Shown here: positions 15,731 through 24,585 of the stretch, piece by piece | Layout: each line of letters starts with the position of its first letter | Numbering within the stretch: position 1 is the first letter of the stretch | From: Clostridiales bacterium | GTDB taxonomy: Bacteria; Bacillota; Clostridia; Oscillospirales; Acutalibacteraceae | NCBI GenBank assembly: GCA_019416455.1 | Contig: DXXG01000028.1 | Location: 552,603-616,602, forward strand | Reading direction: 5' to 3' | Length of the DNA: 64,000 bases | Translations under genes and position numbers: made by a program | The notes under the pieces: model-generated | Database searches by the model: none | Told to the model about the DNA's origin: nothing | Seen by the model: the letters and a program-made list of their open reading frames with translations, nothing else

Positions 15731-16387
15731 TCAGTACAGGCCTTCCCAGCTTTCCGGAACGGTGAATTCCGCCAGGATCTCCGGTTTATACCGCATGCTG
15801 TCCTTTTCGGTGATCTCACGGATGACCCGGCAGGGGTTCCCAGCGGCAAAAGTTCTGGGCGGGATATCCCGGGTGACCACAGCTCCCGCGCCGATGACGC
15901 AGCCGTCCCCGATGGTGACCCCGGGGCAGACCACCACATTGGCTCCTAGCCAGCAGTCGTTGCCGATATGGACAGGCCGAGCGTAGCAAAGCCGTTTAGG
16001 CTGACCGTCAGGGTCCAGCAGGGCCACACGCTCCTCTGGTACCATGGGATGGATGGGGGTGACGATGGTCACGTTGGGACCGAAATTGCACCGGTCGCCA
16101 ATGGTCACTTCCCCGTCGTCCTGGATGGTCAGATTGAAGTTCCCGAAAAAGTTCTTGCCGATCTTCGTGTGCTTACCGTAGTGGAAAAATACCGGCCCCT
16201 GGATGAAGCCGTTCTCCCCCATCTCCCCTACCATCTGGGCAAGCAGTTCCCTGCGGCGCTGAGTCTCGTCCTCAAATGTTTTGTTGTATTCCAGGTTCAG
16301 ATTGTGGGTGCGCAGCTTGATGGCCCGCAGTTCCGGGTCACCCGGACTGAACACGATCCCTTTCTTGATCCGGTCTTCCTCTCCCAT
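15731..16387 (-). CDS. Maltose/galactoside-type O-acetyltransferase (left-handed beta helix)
   Basis: Transfers acetyl from acetyl-CoA to a sugar. 218 residues: N-terminal Mac domain (RAIKLRTHNLNLEYNKTFEDETQRRRELL), then hexapeptide repeats (FGNFNLTIQDDGEVTIGDRCNFGPNVTIVTPIHP, IGNDCWLGANVVVCPGVTIGDGCVIGAGAVVTRDIP). The catalytic His is in TPIHP. The ATG at 16387 follows AAAGGTGG. It diverges from a TetR-type regulator, which may control it (inference from position). Confidence 0.88.
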   Translation of the reverse strand: MGEEDRIKKGIVFSPGDPELRAIKLRTHNLNLEYNKTFEDETQRRRELLAQMVGEMGENGFIQGPVFFHYGKHTKIGKNFFGNFNLTIQDDGEVTIGDRCNFGPNVTIVTPIHPMVPEERVALLDPDGQPKRLCYARPVHIGNDCWLGANVVVCPGVTIGDGCVIGAGAVVTRDIPPRTFAAGNPCRVIREITEKDSMRYKPEILAEFTVPESWEGLY

Positions 16388-16496
16388 GATAAAACCACCT
16401 TTCTTGCAGTTTTTTCTGTGATTTCCAGTATAGCATCCTTCCCTTGGCCGCGCAAGTGAAAGACGTTTCCGGGCACACTGAGAAGGGAATGCACCG

Positions 16497-16525
16497 TTGC
16501 GCTTTTCCCTGTTTTCGTGTATAAT
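16497..16525 (+). promoter_or_regulatory. Promoter of the TetR-type regulator
   Basis: TTGCGC (16497-16502), 17-base spacer, TATAAT (16520-16525). Transcription starting near 16532 excludes any start codon at 16528. Confidence 0.65.
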
Positions 16526-16575
16526 GATTGCCACAGTATGGTCGGGGTTCCCGGCCGGAAAAGAGGACCTCCGCC

Positions 16576-17226
16576 TTGAAAGACACCGGAAAAGACCAGC
16601 GCACTCAGTTGACCTATTCCCTGCTCCGCCAGGCTTTTACCGACCTGCTCAAGCACAAGCCCATCCAGCGCATCACTGTGAAGGAGCTTTGCCAGAAAGC
16701 AGGCGTCAACCGCAGCACCTTCTATGCCCATTACGTGGACATTTATGACCTGCTGGCCAAGCTGGAAGAGGACATGGTGGAGGATTTCCAGAAAGCTTTA
16801 GATCCCCTGCTGGGCGCGGGAACGGAAGAAGCCCCTCCCTTGGACGACGCCCAGTTGGAGGAACCTTCCCTGCTGCGGATCATGACAGGGATCTACCAAT
16901 GCCTGAAGGACAATGTAGACATCTGTACTGTCACTTTGGGAGAACACGGAGACAAAGCCTTCGCCGTGCGGATCCTGTCCCTGGGCTGGGAAAGCTGTCT
17001 GGCCGCCTACTCCAATCACCTGTGGGGCGCCTCGCCCCGGCAGCTGGAATATTTTTACGCCTTCGTGAGCAATGGTCATATCGGACTCCTGCAAAAATGG
17101 CTGGAAGAAGGTATGACCACCTCTGTGGAGGAAATGGCCCGTATGGCCCAGGATATCATGCTCCACGGCATGGACTTCCTTCGGGGAAGCGCCCAGGCCC
17201 GGGAGCCGGACCACACCGGGCAGTGA
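16576..17226 (+). CDS. TetR/AcrR-family transcriptional regulator
   Basis: 216 residues. N-terminal HTH: QLTYSLLRQAFTDLLKHKPIQRITVKELCQKAGVNRSTFYAHYVDIYDLL, a textbook TetR domain; the C-terminal part resembles the DhaS-like ligand domain. Start is taken as TTG at 16576 because the predicted promoter rules out earlier codons and AGAGGA lies upstream. The gene is 41 bases before the oligoendopeptidase on the same strand. Likely targets are itself, the divergent acetyltransferase or the peptidase. Confidence 0.8.
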   Translation: MKDTGKDQRTQLTYSLLRQAFTDLLKHKPIQRITVKELCQKAGVNRSTFYAHYVDIYDLLAKLEEDMVEDFQKALDPLLGAGTEEAPPLDDAQLEEPSLLRIMTGIYQCLKDNVDICTVTLGEHGDKAFAVRILSLGWESCLAAYSNHLWGASPRQLEYFYAFVSNGHIGLLQKWLEEGMTTSVEEMARMAQDIMLHGMDFLRGSAQAREPDHTGQ

Positions 17227-17267
17227 TCCCTGCCCATTTGTGAAACCGTCTTAGAAAGGAGATCGTC

Positions 17268-18959
17268 ATGAAATTTACTGAAATGCCTTACACTCGGCCG
17301 GACTACCCGGCCATCACGAAAGAGCTGGAAGCTCTCACCCAGCGACTGAAGGATGCCTCTTCCGCCCAGGAGCAGGCTTCTCTCTACAAGGAGTATGAGA
17401 CCCTCCTCTCCCACCTGACCACCCAGACTACCCTGTGCTACATCCGTCACACGGTGGACACCAACGACAAGTTCTACGAGGAGGAAAACGACTACAACGA
17501 TCAGCAGTCTCCTCTGCTGCAAGAGTTCATCCAGAACTTCCAGAACGTCCTGCTGGAGTCTCCCTACCGTGAGGAACTGGAATCCCTTTTGGGCAAGCTG
17601 CTGTTCCAGAACATGGAACTGGAGCGCAAGAGTTTTTCTCCTGAAATTGTTCCCCTGATGCAGGAGGAAAACAAACTGTCCAGCGATTACCAGAAGCTTT
17701 ACGCCAGCGCCAAGATCCCCTTCCAGGGCAAGACCGTCACCGTGGCCCAGCTGGGACCCTACAAGGAAAGCACTGACCGCGCTACCCGTCGGGCAGCTCT
17801 GGAAGCTGAGGGTTCTTTCTTTGACGAGAACCGAGCGGAATTCGACCGGCTCTTTGACCAGCTGGTGAAAAACCGTACGGAGCAGGCCAAGCGTCTTGGC
17901 TTTGACAGCTTTGTGGAGCTGGGGGCCATCCGGCGTCAGCGCAACTGCTACACCCCTGCGGATATCGCTTCCTTCCGACAGCAGGTGGTCCGGGATCTGG
18001 TGCCTCTCACCGTAAAAATCAAAGAGCGCCAGGCAAAGCGTCTGGGAATCGAGGATTTCAAATTCTACGACAACGGTTTGAGCTTCAAGGACGGTTCCGC
18101 AACGCCCCAGGGCACCCCTGAGGAGATCCTGGCAGCCGGCAAGACCATGTACGAGGAGCTCTCTCCCGAGACGAAGGATTTCATCCACCTGATGTTCGAC
18201 AACGGCCTGTTCGACGTGCTTGCCAAAGAAGGCAAGGCACCCGGCGGCTATTGCACCGGTCTGCCCGACTATGGCTGCCCCTTTATCTTCTCCAACTTCA
18301 ACGGCACCTCCGGAGACGTGGACGTGCTCACCCACGAAGCTGGCCACGCCTTCGCGGATTTCATCGCCAATAAGACCGTGGAGCGCCACGCTCTGCGCTG
18401 CCCCACCATGGAAGGCGCCGAGACCCATTCCATGAGTATGGAATTCCTCACCGCTCCCTGGCATCACCTGTTCTTCGGGGACATGAACGCCAAATACCAG
18501 CTCTCCCATGCGGAGGACGCTCTATTGTTCATTCCCTACGGCTGCCTGGTGGATCATTTCCAGGAAGAGGTGTACCGTCATCCGGAGATGACTCCCGAAG
18601 AGCGGAACCAGACCTGGCTCCGGCTGGAGCGCCTCTATCGGCCCTATATCGACTTTGACAACCTGCCCTTCTATGGCAGGGGCGCTGGCTGGCAGCGGCA
18701 GCTCCACATCTACCTGTATCCCTTCTATTATATCGACTACTGCCTGGCCCAAGTGATGAGCTTGCAATTCTACGCCCTGTCCCTGAAAGACCGGGAGGCT
18801 GCTTGGGAGAAATATATGGCCTTCACCCGTCAGGGTGGCACCAAGACCTTTGTGGACTTGGCTCATTCCGTTGGTTTCCGTTCTCCCTTGGACGAAGGCT
18901 GCGTGAAGGACGTGTGCCAGGCCACCTTCCAGTGGACGGAAGAGAACCTGGTGGAGTGA
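17268..18959 (+). CDS. M3-family oligoendopeptidase (PepF-like)
   Basis: Cytoplasmic zinc peptidase that degrades medium-length peptides. 563 residues, typical for the clostridial M3 oligoendopeptidase group. The zinc site HEAGH (DVLTHEAGHAFADFIA) is near residue 355, with the third ligand Glu in EGAETHSMSMEF about 25 residues later. AAAGGAG precedes the ATG. No signal peptide. Confidence 0.9.
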   Translation: MKFTEMPYTRPDYPAITKELEALTQRLKDASSAQEQASLYKEYETLLSHLTTQTTLCYIRHTVDTNDKFYEEENDYNDQQSPLLQEFIQNFQNVLLESPYREELESLLGKLLFQNMELERKSFSPEIVPLMQEENKLSSDYQKLYASAKIPFQGKTVTVAQLGPYKESTDRATRRAALEAEGSFFDENRAEFDRLFDQLVKNRTEQAKRLGFDSFVELGAIRRQRNCYTPADIASFRQQVVRDLVPLTVKIKERQAKRLGIEDFKFYDNGLSFKDGSATPQGTPEEILAAGKTMYEELSPETKDFIHLMFDNGLFDVLAKEGKAPGGYCTGLPDYGCPFIFSNFNGTSGDVDVLTHEAGHAFADFIANKTVERHALRCPTMEGAETHSMSMEFLTAPWHHLFFGDMNAKYQLSHAEDALLFIPYGCLVDHFQEEVYRHPEMTPEERNQTWLRLERLYRPYIDFDNLPFYGRGAGWQRQLHIYLYPFYYIDYCLAQVMSLQFYALSLKDREAAWEKYMAFTRQGGTKTFVDLAHSVGFRSPLDEGCVKDVCQATFQWTEENLVE

Positions 18960-19003
18960 TAGGACCTGCTCCACAAAACGCCCAAAAAACTCGCTCTAAC
19001 CAT

Positions 19004-19032
19004 TTGTATTTTCTAGGCAACTATGTTATACT
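19004..19032 (+). promoter_or_regulatory. Promoter with structured leader before flavin reductase-like gene
   Basis: TTGTAT (19004-19009), 17-base spacer, TATACT (19027-19032). The 5' leader holds a perfect 8-bp hairpin (GATCTTCC/GGAAGATC, 19041-19062) and a second one built on AAGCCGCC/GGCGGCTT (about 19097-19129). A second candidate promoter, TTGCAA (19134-19139), 17 bases, TATCAT (19157-19162), follows. Confidence 0.6.
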
Positions 19033-19207
19033 TTAGTTAAGATCTTCCACTGCCGGAAGATCACAAAGCCTGATCGTATCTTCCCTCCTTTTCTTCAAGC
19101 CGCCTGGGGAACTTTTCCCTTGGCGGCTTTGGCTTGCAAAAAGGTGGGCTATGGGCTATCATATGCTCATACACTTCAACGACACTGTATTGGAAAGGAT
19201 GGTTCGC

Positions 19208-19711
19208 ATGGCATTTCGGGAGATCTCCGTAGAAGAACTGAAGGACAACCCCTTCACCCTGATCAACAAGGACTGGATGCTCATCACCGCGGGCAATCAG
19301 GAAAAACACAACACCATGACCGCTAGCTGGGGCGGAGTGGGCGAACTGTGGGGCAAATACGTTTCCACCATCTATATCCGTCCCCAGCGCTACACCCTGG
19401 AGTTCGTAGAGCATGAAGAGTATTACTCTCTGTGCTTCTTCGGTCCGGAATACCGGCAGGCTCTGAACCTGTGCGGTACGAAGTCCGGCCGGGACGTGGA
19501 CAAGGACGAAGCCACCGGACTCACCGTTCAGTGGGACCAAGCCGCTCCCTATTATGAGCAGGCCCGGCTGGTATTTATCTGCCGGAAGCTCTACAAGCAG
19601 GATATGACCCAGGAAGCCTTCCTGGACAAGAGCCTTCTGGAAAAGTGGTACGACAACGACCTGCACCGCATGTTTATTGGTGAGATCGTGAAAGTCCTGG
19701 AAAAAGTGTAA
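19208..19711 (+). CDS. Flavin reductase-like FMN-binding protein
   Basis: 167 residues with the split-barrel flavin-binding pattern: NKDWMLITAGNQEKHNTMTASWGGVGELWGK, then YVSTIYIRPQRYTLEFVE and SLCFFGPEYRQALNLCGTKSGRD. Such proteins bind FMN and reduce flavin or other small substrates. Start at 19208 is supported by GGAAAGG nine bases upstream and by homology-like beginning FREISVEEL. Its 176-base leader is unusually structured. Confidence 0.8.
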   Translation: MAFREISVEELKDNPFTLINKDWMLITAGNQEKHNTMTASWGGVGELWGKYVSTIYIRPQRYTLEFVEHEEYYSLCFFGPEYRQALNLCGTKSGRDVDKDEATGLTVQWDQAAPYYEQARLVFICRKLYKQDMTQEAFLDKSLLEKWYDNDLHRMFIGEIVKVLEKV

Positions 19712-19725
19712 CCCGCAAAAAGAAT

Positions 19726-19761
19726 CGGCCTGTATGTACAACACCATACAGGCCGTTTTTT
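19726..19761. terminator. Bidirectional terminator, flavin reductase / AAA gene
   Basis: CGGCCTGTATG pairs with CATACAGGCCG (11 bp), followed by TTTTTT; A-rich on the other side for the convergent gene. Confidence 0.8.
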
Positions 19762-21835
19762 ATGCGTTTTGTTCGCTGAAACCGAAGTCTTCGGGCAGTA
19801 GCAGTTCCAAGTCCCGCTGGTCCTCGGGGGCTCGGACGTTCCGCCGGGAACATGCGATGACCGCTTCTTCCACCTTGTTCCGAGCCATACGTCCATTGCC
19901 GTTGGTGCGGGGATCTCCCAGCAGCTGCTGTTCCCCATAGTAGGCCAGAAGAGGAGCGTCGCAGCCCGGATCCATCCGGTAACCCTTTCCCTTCACGATG
20001 CTCTTGGTGATCGCCAACAGCTCCTGGGCTGTATAATCCGGGAACTCGATGATATTGGGGAACCGGGAACGCAAGCCGGAGTTTGCTGTGAGGAACTCCT
20101 CCATCTCCCGGGAATACCCCGCCAGGATTACGATCAGATCGTTGCGGTGGTCCTCCATGCCCTTGACCAAGGTGTCAATGGCCTCCAGGCCGAAACTGTC
20201 GTCCTTGCCTCGGTAGAGAGAGTAAGCCTCGTCGATGAACAACACGCCCCCCAAAGCTGACTGGATCGCCTTTTGGGTAAGAGGCGCAGTGTGACCCACG
20301 TACTGGCCCACCAGGTCCGCCCGAGTGACTTCCACCAGCTGGCCGCCTTCCAGCACGCCAATGGCTTTCAGATACCGGGAAACAATCCGGGCAACGGTGG
20401 TCTTGCCAGTGCCGGGATTTCCGGTAAAGATCATATGCATGGAGGGAGAATCCGCTTTCAGCCCCCGCTCCCGGCGCATCTGCTGGATCTTGAAGTTGTC
20501 CTCCAAAGAGAGGATATAGTCCTTCACCGGCTGCAAACCCACGATCTGAGCCAGTTCTTCCTTGACCCCGGCAATGGCCGCGTCACGGCCAGAAGTGGGA
20601 TCCTCTTCCCCCAGAGAGACCGTGATCCCCGCCTGGGTATACTCCGCCCTCAGAACGCCATCCTCTGCCAGCAGTTTCCCTTCCACCGGGCCCAAGCCTT
20701 TGTGGAGCTTTTCCTCACTGAACGCCCGGTACAGCCGGTCCGCTCCCTCTTTCAAAGCGTAGGCTCCTTGGTCCGGGGTAAAGCTGTCCGCCAAAACCGT
20801 TACGGCGTCCTCCCCATAGGACAGCTGGATCTGGAGCTGCTTGGCACACCGATCTTTTAAGTCCTCCAATTCCCGCCTGGCAATCTCTTCCAGAGCCTCC
20901 CGGGTAAAGGGCTTGGTCTGGCACTGATCGTCCAGCGCCGCCAGGAAGGGCGCACCGAAAGCGTCCACCAGTTTGGACGCGGGCCGATCCGTGAGCAGGA
21001 ACAGGTATTTGCCCCCCGCTGACAGGGTTGACACTGCTCCCGGCACCAAAGCCGTGCCGATCTCCACCAGCATGCCTTTCTGTTCCGCGTAGCGGCTGGG
21101 CAGGTGGATAGTCCCCTCCCGGAACAGAGCCGCTACCATGGAAAGAACAGCGGTGTGGCATTTCTCCCAATTTTCCAAAGCCAAAGCGGAAGCGCCGCTT
21201 TTCACCGCCGCGTACAAATCTTGAACGAACAGCTTTTCAGAACCTGCCGTGCCATAACGGGAAAGATCCAGCACTGCGGTCTTGGGGCTTTTCAGCACCC
21301 CCTGCCGCCCCAGGGAAGCCGTCACACAACGCAGGGTGCTGTGCCGTCCTGTTCCGTGGGGACCAGAAACCACTGCTCTGCACAGGGGAGCCCCATCCTT
21401 GCTTCCCGCCACGAAGGGCCGCTTGAAGGCGATAAGCAAGTCGTCCAGGAATTCCTCCTGACCCAGCACCAGCGCGCCGGCCTCCTGCCGGGCCACCTGA
21501 AAAGCCAGCTCCAGGTCCACCGGGGCCCCGGAATTCCGAGAACGGCTGGTGGTATCCACTCCATCCTGGCGCAAGTGCCGCTCCAAGTCCGCCATGTCCG
21601 CCCTGGCTTCCTGGGTGAGCCGGTTGATGCTCTCCTGCAAAGACTGAGACAGGCTGTCTCCGGCGCTATCTACTGCGTCGAGAGCCTGCTGAGCCTCCTG
21701 GGACCGGGCTTCCGCCTGGGACAAGGACGCAGCAGGAAGATCCGTCTCCTCCTGCTTCTCCGGTACAGAGCTTTTAAAATGAAGCCTTCCTCCCCGGAAC
21801 ATGGAGTCCAGGATGGAATCGATATCGTTTTTCAT
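19760..21835 (-). CDS. Two-domain AAA+ ATPase, CbbX/SpoVK-like
   Basis: 691 residues. The C-terminal 250 residues form an active CbbX/SpoVK-type AAA domain: GNPGTGKTTVARIVSRYLKA (Walker A near 470), VGQYVGHT, GGVLFIDEAYSL (Walker B), sensor ILAGYSREMEEFL, RSRFPNIIEF. The middle part (about 150-300) is a degenerate AAA domain with GPHGTGRHST in place of a proper Walker A. The N-terminal 120 residues are charged and possibly coiled. Related proteins remodel other proteins in sporulation or type VII-like contexts; the target here is unknown. Predicted cytosolic. Confidence 0.82.
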   Translation of the reverse strand: MKNDIDSILDSMFRGGRLHFKSSVPEKQEETDLPAASLSQAEARSQEAQQALDAVDSAGDSLSQSLQESINRLTQEARADMADLERHLRQDGVDTTSRSRNSGAPVDLELAFQVARQEAGALVLGQEEFLDDLLIAFKRPFVAGSKDGAPLCRAVVSGPHGTGRHSTLRCVTASLGRQGVLKSPKTAVLDLSRYGTAGSEKLFVQDLYAAVKSGASALALENWEKCHTAVLSMVAALFREGTIHLPSRYAEQKGMLVEIGTALVPGAVSTLSAGGKYLFLLTDRPASKLVDAFGAPFLAALDDQCQTKPFTREALEEIARRELEDLKDRCAKQLQIQLSYGEDAVTVLADSFTPDQGAYALKEGADRLYRAFSEEKLHKGLGPVEGKLLAEDGVLRAEYTQAGITVSLGEEDPTSGRDAAIAGVKEELAQIVGLQPVKDYILSLEDNFKIQQMRRERGLKADSPSMHMIFTGNPGTGKTTVARIVSRYLKAIGVLEGGQLVEVTRADLVGQYVGHTAPLTQKAIQSALGGVLFIDEAYSLYRGKDDSFGLEAIDTLVKGMEDHRNDLIVILAGYSREMEEFLTANSGLRSRFPNIIEFPDYTAQELLAITKSIVKGKGYRMDPGCDAPLLAYYGEQQLLGDPRTNGNGRMARNKVEEAVIACSRRNVRAPEDQRDLELLLPEDFGFSEQNA

Positions 21836-21868
21836 GGGACAAGATCCTCTCCGTTTCCAGAAAATGCT

Positions 21869-22639
21869 TCACACAGTGGGAGAAGCGCCGCTGCCGTCAT
21901 AGGGCTGCAGGTCCTCCAAAATCGCCCGCAGGTCCTCGGCCTCCATTTGACCAGGCGCGGAAGCGTTCTGTCCCGCCCCGAAGGTAAGACAGGAGCCAAA
22001 CACGCCTCCTGCCGCCCGAGTGACTTTCCCCAACTCTCCCATGGCCATGGTGATCACGGGTCCTATCTGCTCATAGGCTTCCCAGGTAGCGGAAAGCAAA
22101 GCCAGCACATCCCCGGGGTTCTGGGGCATCACGGCGTATTTGGGCAGGTCCGCCCCCAACTCCTTCATATGCACCAAAGTTTGGGCGATCTCCTCAGCGA
22201 GGGGAGTTTTTTCAAAATCATGCTTGGAGATAATCACGCCGATCTCCCGCTCTTTGGCCAGTTTGGCCAGACGGGTCACACGTTCTTCTCCCCAAGCTTG
22301 CTCCAGATCCACCAGGCCGAAACCGCCTGTCTGGAGCAACGCAGTGATCTTCTGCTCATACTCCTCTGGGGAGACCTGGGCCTTGCCTCCTTCCCCCTCA
22401 GTGCGTAAAGTACACAGGAGAGGTTTCCCCTTTGTTTCTTCCAGCACCGTGGGCAGTACGGAAAGAGGATCGCCAAAAAAGCAATCTATCCGCCACTCGT
22501 ACAGATCGGCAGGCAAAGCCGCCGCGTATTGCAGCTCCGAGAGCAGCGCGGGGACTCCTTGGCCCGTCAGGGGAACACACAGCTTGGGCAAGCCAGCTCC
22601 AAAGTGAACACCCTGGATCTCTACTGTTTTCAAAAGCAT
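21869..22639 (-). CDS. aroD: 3-dehydroquinate dehydratase, type I
   Basis: Third step of the shikimate pathway. 256 residues with type I marks: YEWRIDCF, the catalytic His in ISKHDF, the Schiff-base Lys in LPKYAVMPQ, and MAMGELGKVTRAAGGVFGSCLTFG near the end. AAAAGGAG precedes the ATG at 22639. It stands alone here, away from other aro genes, and lies 33 bases upstream of the AAA gene on the same strand, so both may share a transcript. Confidence 0.93.
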   Translation of the reverse strand: MLLKTVEIQGVHFGAGLPKLCVPLTGQGVPALLSELQYAAALPADLYEWRIDCFFGDPLSVLPTVLEETKGKPLLCTLRTEGEGGKAQVSPEEYEQKITALLQTGGFGLVDLEQAWGEERVTRLAKLAKEREIGVIISKHDFEKTPLAEEIAQTLVHMKELGADLPKYAVMPQNPGDVLALLSATWEAYEQIGPVITMAMGELGKVTRAAGGVFGSCLTFGAGQNASAPGQMEAEDLRAILEDLQPYDGSGASPTV

Positions 22640-22691
22640 CCCACTCCTTTTTCTGTTCCCCGATCTCCTCAAAACCACTTGCAGTAAATAA

Positions 22692-22720
22692 AGTATACCG
22701 AGGGGAAGGGGAATTGTCAA
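22692..22720 (-). promoter_or_regulatory. Promoter of aroD
   Basis: Minus strand TTGACA (22715-22720), 17-base spacer, TATACT (22692-22697). Confidence 0.8.
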
Positions 22721-22757
22721 TTTGCGGCACAGGGGAAAATTTAATTTATGTGGCCCG

Positions 22758-22787
22758 TTGCATCCGGCACACCACATATTGTATAAT
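22758..22787 (+). promoter_or_regulatory. Promoter of the dehydratase-aldolase operon
   Basis: TTGCAT (22758-22763), 18-base spacer, TATAAT (22782-22787), divergent from the aroD promoter. Confidence 0.7.
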
Positions 22788-22833
22788 GGATTTCAGGAAA
22801 GTCCTTAAGAGGACTTCGGGAGGAAACAAAATC

Positions 22834-24552
22834 ATGTTGAAAAGCCAGGAAACACGGAACGTGGCTCCGGAAATGGACCCCCTGCGCATGGGCATGGGCT
22901 GGACCGCCGAGGATCTGGAAAAACCGCAAGTGCTCATCGAAAGCACTTACGGACAGAGTCATCCCGGCAGCGCCCATCTCTTACAGTTTGCCCAGGAAGC
23001 CGCCAAAGCCGCGGACCAAAACGGCGCGAAATCTGCCATGTATTTCGCAACGGATATGTGCGACGGTATGTCTCAGGGACATGACGGGGGGAATTACTCC
23101 CTGGTATCCCGTGACACCATCGCCAACCTCATCGAGATCCACGCCAACGCCACTACGTTTGACGCTGGCGTATTCATCTCCAGCTGTGACAAATCCGTTC
23201 CCGCTCAGCTGATGGCCATCGGCCGCATCGACATTCCCGCCATCGTGGTAACCGGTGGCGTCATGGAAGCCGGGCCCGACCTTCTGACCTTGGAACAGAT
23301 CGGCACATACAGCGCTATGTTCCAGCGGGGAGAGATCACAGAAGATCAATTCACTTTTTACAAGCATCATGCCTGTCCCTCCTGCGGAGCCTGCTCCTTT
23401 ATGGGCACCGCCTCCACCATGCAGATCATGGCGGAAGCCCTAGGGCTGATGCTTCCCGGCAGCGCTCTGATGCCCGCCACCTGCCAGGACCTGGTAGAAG
23501 TGGCTCGTCGAGCGGGAGTTCGTGCCGCCCAGATGGCCCGGGAAGGGATCACCGCCCGTCAGATCGTCACAGAAAAGAGCTTCGAAAACGCTGTGATGGT
23601 CCATGCGGCCATTTCTGGATCCACCAATACCCTGCTCCACCTGCCGGCCATCGCTCGGGAATTCGGGGTGGAACTGGATGCCGATTCCTTCGACAGGCTC
23701 CACCGGGGTGCCCACTACCTGCTGGACATCCGTCCTGCCGGAAGGTGGCCCGCTGAGTACTTCTATTACGCCGGGGGCGTGCCCAGGATCATGGAGGAGA
23801 TCAAATCCATGCTGCATCTGGACGTGATGACCGTCACCGGCAAGACTCTGGGAGAAAACCTGGAGGAACTGAAACACAATGGCTACTACGACCGGTGCGA
23901 CCAGCTGCTGAAAAAGACCGGCTTAAAACGCACCGACGTGATCCGCACCTTTGAAGAGCCTATCGGCACCAACGGTACCATTGCCGTGCTGAAAGGCAAC
24001 CTGGCTCCCCAGGGCAGTGTGGTCAAGCACAGCGCCGTGCCCAAGGAAATGCACCAGAAGGTGCTCCGTGCCCGTCCCTTTGACTGTGAGGAAGAGGCTA
24101 TCGACGCCATCCTCCACCACCGGATCCAGCCCGGCGACGCGGTGCTCATCCGATACGAGGGCCCCAAGGGCAGCGGTATGCCTGAGATGTTTTACACTAC
24201 CGAGGCCATCTCCTCTGACCCGGAACTCTCCGCTTCCATCGCCCTCATCACCGACGGGCGGTTTTCCGGAGCCAGCCGGGGACCTGCCATCGGCCATGTG
24301 TCTCCCGAAGCTGCGGAAGGCGGCCCCATCGCGTTGGTGGAAGAGGGAGACTTGATTCAGATCGATATCCCCGCCCGGGTGCTGCGGATCTGCGGGATCC
24401 ACGGGAAAGAGGCCCCTGAGGAGGAGATCCAGGCGGAGCTCGCCCGTCGCAGAGAGGCCTGGAAGCCCCGGGAACCCAAATATAAGACAGGCGCTTTGGG
24501 ACTGTTCACCCGAAACGCCGCCTCCCCCATGAAGGGCGGTTACATGGACTGA
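22834..24552 (+). CDS. IlvD/Edd-family dehydratase, probably sugar-acid dehydratase
   Basis: 572 residues, Fe-S dehydratase of the IlvD/Edd family. Cluster cysteines are seen in DMCDGMSQGHDGG, ISSCDKSVPA and HACPSCGACSFMGTAST; the C-terminal ITDGRFSGASRGPAIGHVSPEAAEGGPIALVEEGD is the family signature. GGGAGGA precedes ATG 22834. The next gene is a KDPG aldolase, so a sugar acid (aldonate or phosphogluconate) is a likelier substrate than dihydroxyisovalerate, but sequence alone cannot decide among Edd, sugar-acid and branched-chain dehydratases. Confidence 0.82.
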   Translation: MLKSQETRNVAPEMDPLRMGMGWTAEDLEKPQVLIESTYGQSHPGSAHLLQFAQEAAKAADQNGAKSAMYFATDMCDGMSQGHDGGNYSLVSRDTIANLIEIHANATTFDAGVFISSCDKSVPAQLMAIGRIDIPAIVVTGGVMEAGPDLLTLEQIGTYSAMFQRGEITEDQFTFYKHHACPSCGACSFMGTASTMQIMAEALGLMLPGSALMPATCQDLVEVARRAGVRAAQMAREGITARQIVTEKSFENAVMVHAAISGSTNTLLHLPAIAREFGVELDADSFDRLHRGAHYLLDIRPAGRWPAEYFYYAGGVPRIMEEIKSMLHLDVMTVTGKTLGENLEELKHNGYYDRCDQLLKKTGLKRTDVIRTFEEPIGTNGTIAVLKGNLAPQGSVVKHSAVPKEMHQKVLRARPFDCEEEAIDAILHHRIQPGDAVLIRYEGPKGSGMPEMFYTTEAISSDPELSASIALITDGRFSGASRGPAIGHVSPEAAEGGPIALVEEGDLIQIDIPARVLRICGIHGKEAPEEEIQAELARRREAWKPREPKYKTGALGLFTRNAASPMKGGYMD

Positions 24553-24585
24553 ACACACTTACTTTGAGAAAGGATGGTAACCCTT

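Noticed and set aside
16528..17226. TTG start at 16528 for the TetR regulator
   Set aside because: It lies between the -10 box and the likely transcription start.
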